Source of the DNA: Novosphingobium indicum
GTDB lineage: Bacteria > Pseudomonadota > Alphaproteobacteria > Sphingomonadales > Sphingomonadaceae
Reading direction: 5' to 3'
NCBI RefSeq assembly: GCF_014645195.1
Contig: NZ_BMLK01000008.1
Location: 1-64,000 of the forward strand
Length of the DNA: 64,000 nucleotides
Below, piece after piece: positions 56,121 to 64,000 of the stretch (positions are counted from its first letter, which is position 1; the number at the start of each line of letters is the position of its first letter). The notes beneath the pieces are model-generated. The model saw only the letters and a list, made by a program, of their open reading frames with translations, was not told the origin of the DNA and made no database searches. The position numbers and the translations under genes are program-made.

Positions 56121-56763
56121 GGCCGCCGACCTTCCGCATATCGATGCGGGTGCGCTCAAGGACATGCTGCCGCCGGCGAAGACGGCCTTGGTGGTAGTCG
56201 ATATCCAGACCGATTTCGCCGCGCCCCACGGTCTCGTTGGCAGCTTCGGCGCCGACATGACTACGGTCGAGGCCGCGATCGACCGGATCGAGGAACTGAT
56301 CGCCGCCGCCCGTAAGGCCGGTGCCCATGTCGCCTTCATGCGTGTCGTCACGCGGCCCGAAACCGACACCGAGGCGCTCAAGACGCTGATGGTGCGCCGG
56401 GGCAGCCCGGGCGGCGAAGGGATCTGCCGCGCCGAGGGCGGCGGGGCAGATTACTATCGCGTCACGCCAGAACCGGGCGATATCGAGATAGAGAAGCTTA
56501 TGTACGACAGCTTCCACGGCACCGATCTCGACGAGCAGCTCAAGGCGCGCGGTATCGACACGCTGGTGATGACCGGCGTCAGCACCGATTGCTGCGTCGA
56601 TTCCACTGCGCGCACAGCGTTTCACAACGGCTACAACGTCTTCGTCGTGTCCGATGCCTGCGCGGCCTACGAGCCCGATCTGCATTCGGGCACGCTCAAC
56701 GTCCTGCAGAAGAATCTGGCCCTGCTGGTCACCAGCGACGCCGTCGCCGGGGTCTGGTCTTGA
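56113..56763 (+). CDS. isochorismatase-family amide hydrolase, second RutB-like
   Basis: 216 residues. Catalytic residues: Asp30 (LVVVDIQTDF), Lys128 (IEIEKLMYDS) and Cys161 in TDCCVDST. It overlaps the RutA-like gene by 8 bp, the same A-B gene order as in the rut operon, where RutB hydrolyses the ureidoacrylate formed by RutA. It is more divergent from RutB than the 52361 gene (CCVDST instead of NVCVEST), so another amide such as N-carbamoylsarcosine-like compounds is possible. Confidence 0.85.
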   Translation: MVEAADLPHIDAGALKDMLPPAKTALVVVDIQTDFAAPHGLVGSFGADMTTVEAAIDRIEELIAAARKAGAHVAFMRVVTRPETDTEALKTLMVRRGSPGGEGICRAEGGGADYYRVTPEPGDIEIEKLMYDSFHGTDLDEQLKARGIDTLVMTGVSTDCCVDSTARTAFHNGYNVFVVSDACAAYEPDLHSGTLNVLQKNLALLVTSDAVAGVWS

Positions 56764-57140
56764 AGCTTTCGGCCGCCACTTTCGTCGCGCGCGATGTCGA
56801 TGCCCTTGCGGGTTTCTACGGCGCGGCACTGGGGCTGGCCGAGACTGTCGATGATTCCCCGCGCTATCGCGAGTTGGAAGGCGGAGGCGTGCGGGTCGGT
56901 TTCGCCTTTACCGGGGCCTACGAACTGCTGGGGCTTCAGGACGATGCCGAGGTTTCGGGCCTGCGCTCCTTCCTGACTTTCGAAGTTCCCGAAGCGGACA
57001 TGGCTGAGGCGGTCGCACAAGCCGTGGGGCAGGGCGCCGCGCTGGTGAAAGCGCCGTATCGCACGCACTTCGGTGCGTTGCTGGCCGTCCTGCGCGATCC
57101 GGAGGGCAATGCGTTTCGCCTCGTCGGAGGCGCGGCATGA
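56760..57140 (+). CDS. VOC (glyoxalase/dioxygenase superfamily) protein
   Basis: 126 residues, starting at TTG 56760 in a TTGA overlap with the previous stop. Two beta-alpha-beta-beta-beta units: KLSAATFVARDVDALAGFYG, and FEVPEADMAEAVAQAVGQGA with the end LRDPEGNAFRLVGG. Typical glyoxalase/bleomycin resistance fold. Metal-site residues are not obvious except the C-terminal NAFRLVG strand, so catalysis is uncertain. It may isomerise or bind a pathway intermediate. Confidence 0.8.
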   Translation: MKLSAATFVARDVDALAGFYGAALGLAETVDDSPRYRELEGGGVRVGFAFTGAYELLGLQDDAEVSGLRSFLTFEVPEADMAEAVAQAVGQGAALVKAPYRTHFGALLAVLRDPEGNAFRLVGGAA

Positions 57141-58129
57141 TCCCCTACACGCCGCCGCGTGCCGCAAAGGACATTCCTGTCATCGATCTGACCGGCACCT
57201 TTGTCTCGGACGATGCGCGTGAGGATGCCGCGCGGCTGATCCATCGGGCCTGCCGCGAGACCGGATTTTTCTACGTCTCGGGCCACGGTATCGATCCTCT
57301 GCTGGTAGAGAGCCAGCTCGCCGCGGCGCGCCGGTTCTTCGCTCAATCGGACGAGGCCAAGCAGGCCGTGTCCAAGGCGCATTCGCCGCACTGGCGCGGC
57401 TATGAGGGCGTGGGTGCGCAAGTGCTCGATGCGGGCTCTGCGGCGGACCACAAGGAAAGCTTCGCCATTGCCATCGATCTCGCCGAGGACGATCCGCTCG
57501 TCGTCGCGGGTGTGCCGGGGCAGGGGCCGAACCTCTGGCCAGAGCATTTGCCCGGCTTTCGTGAACAGTTGCTCGCCTATCAGGGGGCCATGATCGACCT
57601 CGGTCGGCACCTCATGGGGCTGATCGCGATGTCGGTCGATCTCGACTACGGCTATTTCGCCGCGGGGCTCGATCAGCCGCAGTGCGGTGTGCGCTTGTTG
57701 CGCTATCCGCCGCAGCCGCAGGACAGCGCCGACAACGTGCTGGGCGCCGGCGCGCACTCGGACTGGGGCTCGATCACGATCCTGCTGCAGGATGGCAAGG
57801 CCGGTCTCGAAGTGCGCAATGCCGCGGGCGACTGGATCCTCGCGACGCCGATCCCGGGCACCTTCGTAATCAACATCGGCCAGATGGTCGAGCGCTTCAC
57901 GGCAGGCATCTATCGCGCCAACCTGCACCGCGTGCGCAATGGCTCGCCCGATGCCGCGCGTTATTCGATCGCGAGCTTCTTCGAACTCGAACCGCTCTAC
58001 CGCATGGGCCGCGCGCCGAGCTGCCCGCCCGATCGGGCCTATGAGGCCTTGGCCGACCTGACCGTGAGCGAACACATCGACCAGATGGCGCGCGCTTCCT
58101 ACGCAGATGCCGGAGCCGATCAGCAATGA
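57137..58129 (+). CDS. isopenicillin-N-synthase-like 2-oxoglutarate/Fe(II) oxygenase
   Basis: 330 residues, starting in an ATGA overlap. The N-terminal DIOX_N-like part (IPVIDLTG, then HRACRETGFFYVSGHGIDPL) and the double-stranded beta helix are clear. Iron ligands His207, Asp209 and His264 (GAHSDWGS; YRANLHRV) and the 2-oxoglutarate Arg275 with Ser277 (ARYSIAS) are all present. Thymine-7-hydroxylase of fungi belongs to this fold, so hydroxylation or demethylation of a nucleobase-like ring is a reasonable hypothesis. Overlaps the amidohydrolase gene by 4 bp. Confidence 0.87.
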   Translation: MIPYTPPRAAKDIPVIDLTGTFVSDDAREDAARLIHRACRETGFFYVSGHGIDPLLVESQLAAARRFFAQSDEAKQAVSKAHSPHWRGYEGVGAQVLDAGSAADHKESFAIAIDLAEDDPLVVAGVPGQGPNLWPEHLPGFREQLLAYQGAMIDLGRHLMGLIAMSVDLDYGYFAAGLDQPQCGVRLLRYPPQPQDSADNVLGAGAHSDWGSITILLQDGKAGLEVRNAAGDWILATPIPGTFVINIGQMVERFTAGIYRANLHRVRNGSPDAARYSIASFFELEPLYRMGRAPSCPPDRAYEALADLTVSEHIDQMARASYADAGADQQ

Positions 58130-59532
58130 GCGAAACCCCGCCTGTTCCCGTCGACCTGCTGGTGCGCCATGCCTGGATCGTGACGATGGACGCGGAGCGC
58201 CGCATCTTTCGCGATGGCGCCATCGCCATCAAGGATGACCGCATTGTTGCCCTAGGGTCTTCCGATGAAGTCGAGCGATCGGTTTCTCCCCGCGAAGTGA
58301 TCGAGGGAGCAGACCGCTTCGTGGTCACGCCAGGCTTCGTGAACGGCCATGTCCACATCACTGGCGAGCCGATCACGCGTGGCTCTGTGCCCGACAATAC
58401 CGATTGGCGGACCAATGTCTTCGACTGGCTGATCCCGACCTACATGGCGCAGACGCCCGAGGACGAAGCGCTGTCGGCCACGCTCGCGGCACTGGAAATG
58501 CTGCGCACGGGCACGACATGTTTTGTCGAGGCGGGAACGATCCTCGACCTGCCGGCCGTCTTCGATGCGCTTGCCGCCACAGGGATTCGCGGACGCATTG
58601 GCCAGTGGGTGCAGGACCGGGCCTTTGCGCCGGACGACGATCAGGCAGCTATGACCGCGGGCGCTGTCGCCAAGCTGGAAGACCAGCTTTCGCGCTGGCC
58701 CGCTGCGGGCGATCCGCTGCTGGCGGGTTGGCCCTGTCTGGTCGGCCACAACACTGCCACCGATACGCTGTGGCGCGAGGCGACGGCGCTGGCCCGCGAG
58801 ACCGGCTGCGGCGTGACCGCGCACATGAGCGCCGATCCGGCGGATCCCGATTTCTATCTGGCCGAAACCGGCCAGCGCCCGATCGTCCATCTCGCCGCGC
58901 TCGATGCGCTGGGGCCGCATCTCTCGCTGACCCACGGCATCTACCTCGATGCACAGGAAGTGGAACTGCTGGCGCAGAGCGGAACCACCGTCACGCATTG
59001 CCCGATGACGGCGATGAAGGGCGCTTACGGGGCCAGCTCGGCAGGGCGCTTCCCGGACATGGTGGCGCAAGGCGTCAACATTCAGCTCGGTACCGACGGC
59101 AATAACAACGGCAACGCTTCCGACATGATGCGCGCGATGTTCGCCAGCGCGGGGCTGTTCAAGGATGCGCTGCGCGATGCGGACATGTTCCCCGCCACGC
59201 GCGTGCTGGAAATGGCGACGGTCAATGGCGCGAAGGGCGCGCAGCTCTCGCATTGCATCGGTTCGCTCGAACCCGGCAAGAAAGCCGACTTCGTGCTGCA
59301 CGACCGCAACCGGCCCGAGTGGCGGCCGCTGTTCAATGTCGTCAACCAGCTCGTCTATTCGGCGGATGGCAGAGGCATCCACAGCGTGTGGGTCGATGGC
59401 CAGCGCGTGGTCGACAACTATCGTTCGACGCTGATCGACGAAGAAAAGCTCTACGCGCAGATCGAGAAGGCAGGGGCGGCCGTTCTTGCGCGCGCAGGCA
59501 TGGAGGTTCCCAGCACATGGCCGGTTCTTTGA
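58126..59532 (+). CDS. ATZ/TRZ family amidohydrolase
   Basis: 468 residues. The metal site is complete: His75 and His77 (NGHVHITG), His233 (TAHMSADP), His270 (LTHGIYLD) and Asp324 (LGTDGNNNGN). Members deaminate or dechlorinate N-heterocycles (triazines, guanine, S-adenosylhomocysteine, 8-oxoguanine). The Asn-rich sequence after the Asp is found in the ATZ/TRZ/MtaD branch. Starts in an ATGA overlap with the dioxygenase gene; its 3' end overlaps the MFS gene by 16 bp. Confidence 0.9.
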   Translation: MSETPPVPVDLLVRHAWIVTMDAERRIFRDGAIAIKDDRIVALGSSDEVERSVSPREVIEGADRFVVTPGFVNGHVHITGEPITRGSVPDNTDWRTNVFDWLIPTYMAQTPEDEALSATLAALEMLRTGTTCFVEAGTILDLPAVFDALAATGIRGRIGQWVQDRAFAPDDDQAAMTAGAVAKLEDQLSRWPAAGDPLLAGWPCLVGHNTATDTLWREATALARETGCGVTAHMSADPADPDFYLAETGQRPIVHLAALDALGPHLSLTHGIYLDAQEVELLAQSGTTVTHCPMTAMKGAYGASSAGRFPDMVAQGVNIQLGTDGNNNGNASDMMRAMFASAGLFKDALRDADMFPATRVLEMATVNGAKGAQLSHCIGSLEPGKKADFVLHDRNRPEWRPLFNVVNQLVYSADGRGIHSVWVDGQRVVDNYRSTLIDEEKLYAQIEKAGAAVLARAGMEVPSTWPVL

Positions 59533-60779
59533 CGTCGCCCGTTCCCGGATACAGGAAGGGCTCGCCTCGCAGCGTCCTGATAGCCTGCACACTGGGCAAT
59601 GCCGTGAGTGTGACACCGGCTGTCCATGCCGTCTTCGGGCTCTTTCTCGTGCCGCTCTCAGCACAGTTCGACTGGTCGCGCGCGAGCATTTCGGGTGTGC
59701 TGGGCATCCTCGCCCTGGTCGGAGCGGTATCCTATCCGATGATCGGGCGTTATGTGGACAAGCATGGCGCACGCGGGATGCTGTTGACCGGCGTGCTGGG
59801 CCTTGCCCTCTCGATCAGCGCGCTCGCCGCGACCACTGGCAGCCTGTTCCAGTTTTATGCGACCTTCACGGTTCTGGCGGTTTTCGGGGCGATGGCCGGC
59901 ACGCCGATTTTCCAGAAAGTGATTGCCGACTGGTTCGAAGAGAACCGGGGTACGGCACTGGGTCTCAGCGCCGGTGGCGGCAATGGTCTGGGCTCGGTTG
60001 TGCTGCCAGTGCTGGCCGCGGTTCTGGTGCAGACATGGGGCTGGCGTGCTGGTTATCTGGGCATCAGCGGATTCATGCTGATCGTGGCGCTGCCGCTGCT
60101 CTGGCTGCTGCTGCGCGACAAGGCCGGCTCCGGCCATCATTCCGAAACGGCTGTCGCTCGCGAGGGCATGACCCTGGGCGAAGCCCTCCGCACGCCGGCC
60201 TTCTGGCTCACGCTGATTGCCGTGGCCGCAGGCGCTGGCGGCACGACGGCCGTGTTCAGCCACGTCGTGCCGATCCTCAGCGATCGCGGCTTCTCCGTCG
60301 CGACCGGCACGGCCGTGGTGAGCGTTTTCGCGCTGGTGACGTCGGCCTGGCAGGTTGCCACGGGGCGTATTATGGACCGGATCCAGACGCCGCGCGTAGC
60401 GGTGCCGATGTACCTCATGGCCGTGGTCGGCCTCATCCTGATCGAGACCGGCGGCAGCATGCCCGAACTGCTGATTGGCGGCGCGCTGCTGGGTGTGGGG
60501 CTCGGCGGCCAGTTCGGCGCCTTGCCCTACTTCGTCGCCCGCTATTTCGGCACACGCCATTTCGGCTCGGTGATCGGAGCGATGTATTCGGCGGTGATCG
60601 CCGCGCAGGGCACCACGCCGATCCTGCTCGACGCCGTATTCGACGCACAGCATTCCTATCGGCCGGCACTGCTGGGCGTGGGCGGAGCGCTGGTGGCCGG
60701 CGCGCTGCTGCTGATGTTCCTGCCGCGCTATGGCCGTCCGGCGGATACCGCCGAAGGCCTGATGGCCGTCGGCCATTGA
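59517..60779 (+). CDS. MFS transporter of the catabolic cluster
   Basis: 420 residues from ATG 59517, within the amidohydrolase gene's end. About 12 helices; the motif-A loop is GRYVDKHGARGM and the FDWSRASISGVLG pattern near the start is like oxalate/formate-antiporter-type MFS. Also similar in style to the MFS at 39402. It probably imports the cluster's substrate. No periplasmic binding component was found. Confidence 0.87.
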   Translation: MAGSLTSPVPGYRKGSPRSVLIACTLGNAVSVTPAVHAVFGLFLVPLSAQFDWSRASISGVLGILALVGAVSYPMIGRYVDKHGARGMLLTGVLGLALSISALAATTGSLFQFYATFTVLAVFGAMAGTPIFQKVIADWFEENRGTALGLSAGGGNGLGSVVLPVLAAVLVQTWGWRAGYLGISGFMLIVALPLLWLLLRDKAGSGHHSETAVAREGMTLGEALRTPAFWLTLIAVAAGAGGTTAVFSHVVPILSDRGFSVATGTAVVSVFALVTSAWQVATGRIMDRIQTPRVAVPMYLMAVVGLILIETGGSMPELLIGGALLGVGLGGQFGALPYFVARYFGTRHFGSVIGAMYSAVIAAQGTTPILLDAVFDAQHSYRPALLGVGGALVAGALLLMFLPRYGRPADTAEGLMAVGH

Positions 60780-60812
60780 CACGAAGAACCACACCGATCC
60801 TGGGAGCTGCTG

Positions 60813-62225
60813 GTGGCTGACTATTCCGAACGAGACCTTTCCGGCGCGACTTTCAGCGATCCGGCCAAGGCCCCTTACACCGTCAGCGAGGAAGAGCGTG
60901 CGGCGATTGCCGAGGCCATCGATACCAAGGAGCTCGTCGAACTCGCTTTGACGCTGGGCAACATTCCCAGTCGCTCGCGTGAGGAACTTGCGGCGGCCGA
61001 ATTCGTCCACGACTGGATGGCGAGGGAAGGCTTTTCGCCGCGCAAGGTTGGCGCGACCCCGGAGCGGCCGAATGTGATCGGCGAATATGGCGGCTCGGGA
61101 CGCGGCGCGAATCTGCTGTTCACGGCGCATCTCGACACCGAGAGCCCGAGCGGCATGCGCGAGCATGACAAGTTCCGCTACCGTGAGAGCACGCTCGCCG
61201 ATCCCGAGTGGACGCAGTGCTGGCAGGATGAGGAAGGGTGCATTCGCGGCTATCCGGTCACCAACGACCGCGGGCCGATGTCGTGCTTCCTGATCGCCGC
61301 CAAGGCGCTGCGCAAGGCGGGGATCGGCCTTGCCGGCAAGTGCTGGCTCACAGCTTGTCCCGGCGAGATCGGCCCCGAACCGATCGAGGAATTTTCCGGC
61401 ATCGACTGGAATGGCAAGGATATCGGCGCGCACTACCTGTTCCACCACGGCGGGGTCGCACCCGACTATGCGATTGCAGCGGAAGGGACAGACTACGGCC
61501 TGACGTGGCAGGGATCGGGCTATGCGCTGTTTCGGGTGCGCATCTTCGGGCAGGGCGTCTTCTCGCCGATCCTCGATGCTCCCGCCGATGCGCGGGCCCA
61601 TCCCAACCCGATCTATCGTCTGGGACCGGTGATCGACGCGCTTCACGCCTGGGGACTGGCGTTCGAACAGAGCAGCCGGATCGAAACCGAAAGCGGCCCG
61701 GTTGCGCCCAAGGTGCAGATCGCCTCGGTGCGCGGGGGCATGCCGATAGATTTCGGCGCGGGCACGGAAGTCTGCGCGCTCTACATCGATGTGTCGCTCA
61801 ACCCGCGCCAGAAGGCGGCGGATGCCTGGCACGGTATCATGGAGGCCATGCGCGGGGTCGATGTCGAGGGTTTCGATGTCGAGCCAGTGGTTGTGCGCCA
61901 CGGTTTCGAGGCGCGGCCGGACGAGGTGGCGCCGCTGGTCGGCGCAGTCGATGCGGCTACCCGCCTTGCGCGAGGCGCTCCTCTGGAACCGGCGCACCCG
62001 GTCTATTCCAGCATGTGGCGCGATCATAACGTGTTCAACATGCACCGCGTGCCTGCGGTTACCACCGGCATGCCTCGCTGGCGACCGACGCCGGAGGACA
62101 TGGCTTCCAGTGCGCTGGTCTATGCGCTGACGATGCTGGCGGTGTGCGGACGGGGAGAGGCGCCGGCGCTGTCGGGAGGCAGCACGAGCGTGTATGGAAA
62201 CGAAACACCGTTTGCGAACAGTTGA
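60813..62225 (+). CDS. M20-like amidohydrolase/peptidase, divergent
   Basis: 470 residues from GTG 60813, with GGGAG about 7 bases upstream. N-terminal M20 features: FTAHLDTESP (His106, Asp108), a bridging Asp152 in VTNDRGPMS, and PGEIGPEP at 183-190, where ordinary M20 enzymes have a Glu-Glu pair. Here the catalytic position reads Gly and only one Glu (185) remains. The C-terminal His is also hard to place (MWRDHNVFNMH). It could be an amidase of unusual chemistry, or inactive. M20 includes N-carbamoyl amidohydrolases, which would fit. Confidence 0.75.
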   Translation: MADYSERDLSGATFSDPAKAPYTVSEEERAAIAEAIDTKELVELALTLGNIPSRSREELAAAEFVHDWMAREGFSPRKVGATPERPNVIGEYGGSGRGANLLFTAHLDTESPSGMREHDKFRYRESTLADPEWTQCWQDEEGCIRGYPVTNDRGPMSCFLIAAKALRKAGIGLAGKCWLTACPGEIGPEPIEEFSGIDWNGKDIGAHYLFHHGGVAPDYAIAAEGTDYGLTWQGSGYALFRVRIFGQGVFSPILDAPADARAHPNPIYRLGPVIDALHAWGLAFEQSSRIETESGPVAPKVQIASVRGGMPIDFGAGTEVCALYIDVSLNPRQKAADAWHGIMEAMRGVDVEGFDVEPVVVRHGFEARPDEVAPLVGAVDAATRLARGAPLEPAHPVYSSMWRDHNVFNMHRVPAVTTGMPRWRPTPEDMASSALVYALTMLAVCGRGEAPALSGGSTSVYGNETPFANS

Positions 62226-62336
62226 TCAGGAGCCTTGCCGGTTGGGGCAACGCTGGATAGACGGTCCCCAAGGTCGTCAAATTAAGAAGCGTTCACTGCC
62301 GGGACAGGATGCCGCCAACTATGGGTGGGTTCTGGA

Positions 62337-64000
62337 TTGCGAATAACAACCAACGTCTATCCGAAGGAACAGCGGCGCGATGCCTGGCGCTTCGCGCTCA
62401 AGCGCCTGTCGCTCACGCTCGATGAAGCGGACGAGGCGACGCTTTATGGCGAACTGATTCATTTCCGTTCCAGTACCAATATCGACTTTATCCGCGTGAC
62501 CGGCACACCGCAGTCGTGGTCGATCGACTTTCGTGAACAGCCTCAGACTTACTGGCTCGCCATGATTCTCGACGGCACGGCCACCATGCGCGACGGCGCG
62601 CAGGAGATCAGGCTGGGCGATGGCGAGATTATCTGCGGGCGCGGGGATTCGCCGGTCCATCTCGCGTTCGCGGGCGACAACCGCAGCCTGATCGTGCAAG
62701 TGCCGCACAGCGAACTGTCGATGCGCCTGAAGACACCGATCGGCGGCACACCGCGCAAGATTGCCACCGACACCGGCACCGCCCGCGTCTTCGCCGGCAT
62801 GCTGCGCTCGCTGGCCGAAACGATCTCTGACATCACCACCGACCAGGCCCGGCCGGTGGAGCTGGCCTTTCCCGAATTCCTCGTCACCAGCCTGCTCGAC
62901 AACGCCCCGGCCAAGGCGCTCGGCGGCGCGGCGGGCATGCGGGCGGCGCTGCTCGAACGCATCTTCCAGACCATCGAGATCCGCTTGTCGGACCCCGATC
63001 TCAACTACCAGCAGGTCGCCGCCGAACACGGCATTTCGCCGCGCTATCTGCAAAAGCTGTTCGAATCGATCAACGATTCCTTCGGGCACTACGTCAAGGT
63101 CCGCCGCCTCGAGCGTTGCCGGCTCGATTTGCGCAGCCCGCTTCACGTGCAGAAGTCGATCTCCGACATCCTGTTCGAATGGGGCTTCAACGATTCCGCC
63201 TCGTTCAGCCGCGCCTTCCGCGAGCAGTACGGCATATCCCCGCGCGAATACCGCAAGGCGCAGCCGCAGGAACAGGAAGCGGTCGAACTTCTGCGCCGCG
63301 GCCGTCCGGCAAAGGGTGAACGAGTTGCTGCCAAAGCCGGGCCTGCAGCCGACGAGAAACCGTCAGACACCGTCGAGGAGCCGGAATACCAGGCTGAACC
63401 GGAGAACGAGGATGATGACAGCTGCACCGCGACGACGGTCGATGCCTCGCAATTCACCGATGGCCAGCCGGTCCGCCACCACCATCTCCCGGTCTCGCCG
63501 GAGACGGTGCATTGGGGTTACTTCAGCAAGGATCTGAAACCGGCCCTCCACGTTCGCTCGGGAGACTTCGTCACCATCGAGACGCTGACCCATCACGCCA
63601 ACGACGATCCGGAACGCATGGTCAGTGGCGACGAAGGGGCGGAGAGCGTCTACCACTGGGATGAGAACGGCAAGGCGATCGAACGGCGCGGCGCCGGGCC
63701 GATGGATGCCAGCGCGTTCGGACGCGGGCCGGGTGAGGGGTTCGGCGTGCACATCTGCACCGGCCCCATCGCGCTTGAAGGCGCCATGCCCGGCGACCTC
63801 ATCGAAGTGCGCATTCTCGATCTCAAGCCGCGGCCGAGCGGGAATCCGCGCTTTGCCGGCAAGTGCTTCGGCAGCAATGCGGCGACCTACTGGGGCTTTC
63901 ACTACCACGATCTGCTGACCGAGCCGAAGATGCGCGAAGTCGTGACGATCTACGAGGTCGAAGCGACCGGCGCGCGCATGCCCACCGCCCATGCGGTCTA
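62337..64000 (+). CDS. AraC-type regulator fused to acetamidase/formamidase domain (partial, runs off the window)
   Basis: The frame is open from 62286 to the window end at 64000. I take TTG 62337 (MRITTNVYPKEQ); GTG 62325 is an alternative. Residues 1-200 resemble an AraC_binding_2 sensor domain. Residues about 225-310 are a full AraC DNA-binding domain (VAAEHGISPRYLQKLFESI; ISDILFEWGFNDSASFSRAF; GISPREYRK). After an acidic linker (about 315-380), from residue 384 comes the start of an FmdA-type acetamidase/formamidase (LPVSPETVHWGYFSK, VRSGDFVTIETLTHHAND, GPIALEGAMPGDLIEV). I followed the codons from 63240 to 63460 and saw no stop or frame break. At least 554 codons are visible. Confidence 0.8.
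   Translation, partial: MRITTNVYPKEQRRDAWRFALKRLSLTLDEADEATLYGELIHFRSSTNIDFIRVTGTPQSWSIDFREQPQTYWLAMILDGTATMRDGAQEIRLGDGEIICGRGDSPVHLAFAGDNRSLIVQVPHSELSMRLKTPIGGTPRKIATDTGTARVFAGMLRSLAETISDITTDQARPVELAFPEFLVTSLLDNAPAKALGGAAGMRAALLERIFQTIEIRLSDPDLNYQQVAAEHGISPRYLQKLFESINDSFGHYVKVRRLERCRLDLRSPLHVQKSISDILFEWGFNDSASFSRAFREQYGISPREYRKAQPQEQEAVELLRRGRPAKGERVAAKAGPAADEKPSDTVEEPEYQAEPENEDDDSCTATTVDASQFTDGQPVRHHHLPVSPETVHWGYFSKDLKPALHVRSGDFVTIETLTHHANDDPERMVSGDEGAESVYHWDENGKAIERRGAGPMDASAFGRGPGEGFGVHICTGPIALEGAMPGDLIEVRILDLKPRPSGNPRFAGKCFGSNAATYWGFHYHDLLTEPKMREVVTIYEVEATGARMPTAHAV

Noticed and set aside
49928..64000. Integrative element or genomic island with integrase and tRNA attachment site
   Set aside because: The gene content looks accessory, but no integrase, transposase, tRNA gene or direct repeats were seen in the window, so boundaries of transfer cannot be claimed.

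Overview
The window is GC-rich, gene-dense chromosomal DNA from an alphaproteobacterium, most likely a sphingomonad close to Novosphingobium. The evidence is a circularly permuted two-piece tmRNA with an ANDNEALALAA tag, the lptD-surA-pdxA-ksgA block, PurS/PurQ, an HdaA-type DnaA regulator, DUF2794, DUF465 and DUF1328 proteins, and three kinds of short palindromic repeat that I associate with sphingomonads. Roughly the first 49.8 kb is core genome. The last 14 kb (about 49.9-64.0 kb) looks like an accessory catabolic island.

Layout. 0-3.2 kb: end of a 3-hydroxyisobutyrate dehydrogenase gene, then a leftward run of lemA, two TPM-domain genes, a NUDIX gene and a small CxxC protein. 3.3-7.8 kb: mscL, tmRNA (ssrA), a small membrane protein, malate synthase G and a short RTX calcium-binding protein. 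7.8-13.8 kb: leftward lptD-surA-pdxA-ksgA (outer-membrane biogenesis, vitamin B6, rRNA methylation), with a large nested inverted repeat between ksgA and pdxA. 13.9-17.4 kb: pepA-holC, ndk and small conserved proteins. 17.4-22.7 kb: purN (fused to a YjbR-like domain), a PerM permease, purM, a DUF2066-like protein and hda, a neighbourhood also known in gammaproteobacteria. 22.7-29.3 kb: cysE, DUF2794, two SDRs, DUF4328, purS-purQ and an ABC-F ATPase. 29.3-37.7 kb: a c-di-GMP GGDEF/EAL protein, glmS, an AIM24-like protein, a TPR protein, glmU and gph. 37.8-46.3 kb: DUF1328, a PEP-mutase-family enzyme, a remnant of an LLM oxidoreductase, an MFS carrier, an M16 protease, purC, a MaoC hydratase, a GNAT enzyme and a low-molecular-weight tyrosine phosphatase. 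46.4-49.8 kb: three overlapping Tad-pilus-type genes (TadG-like with a vWA domain, then two TadE-like).

The accessory part (49.9-64.0 kb) holds a sulfotransferase-fold protein and a TauD/TfdA-like dioxygenase, then two divergent transcription units. The leftward one has an SDR and a RutB-like isochorismatase-family hydrolase. The rightward one is tightly coupled: PfkB sugar kinase, RutA-like flavin monooxygenase, second RutB-like hydrolase, VOC protein, isopenicillin-N-synthase-type 2-oxoglutarate dioxygenase, ATZ/TRZ amidohydrolase, MFS transporter and divergent M20 hydrolase. It ends in one continuous reading frame that joins an AraC-type regulator to an acetamidase/formamidase domain and runs off the window. 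Taken together this reads as an undescribed oxidative and hydrolytic pathway for an N-heterocycle or amide compound (nucleobase-like is my best guess), with an enzyme-regulator fusion as a candidate sensor. The gene families are clear; the substrate is inference.
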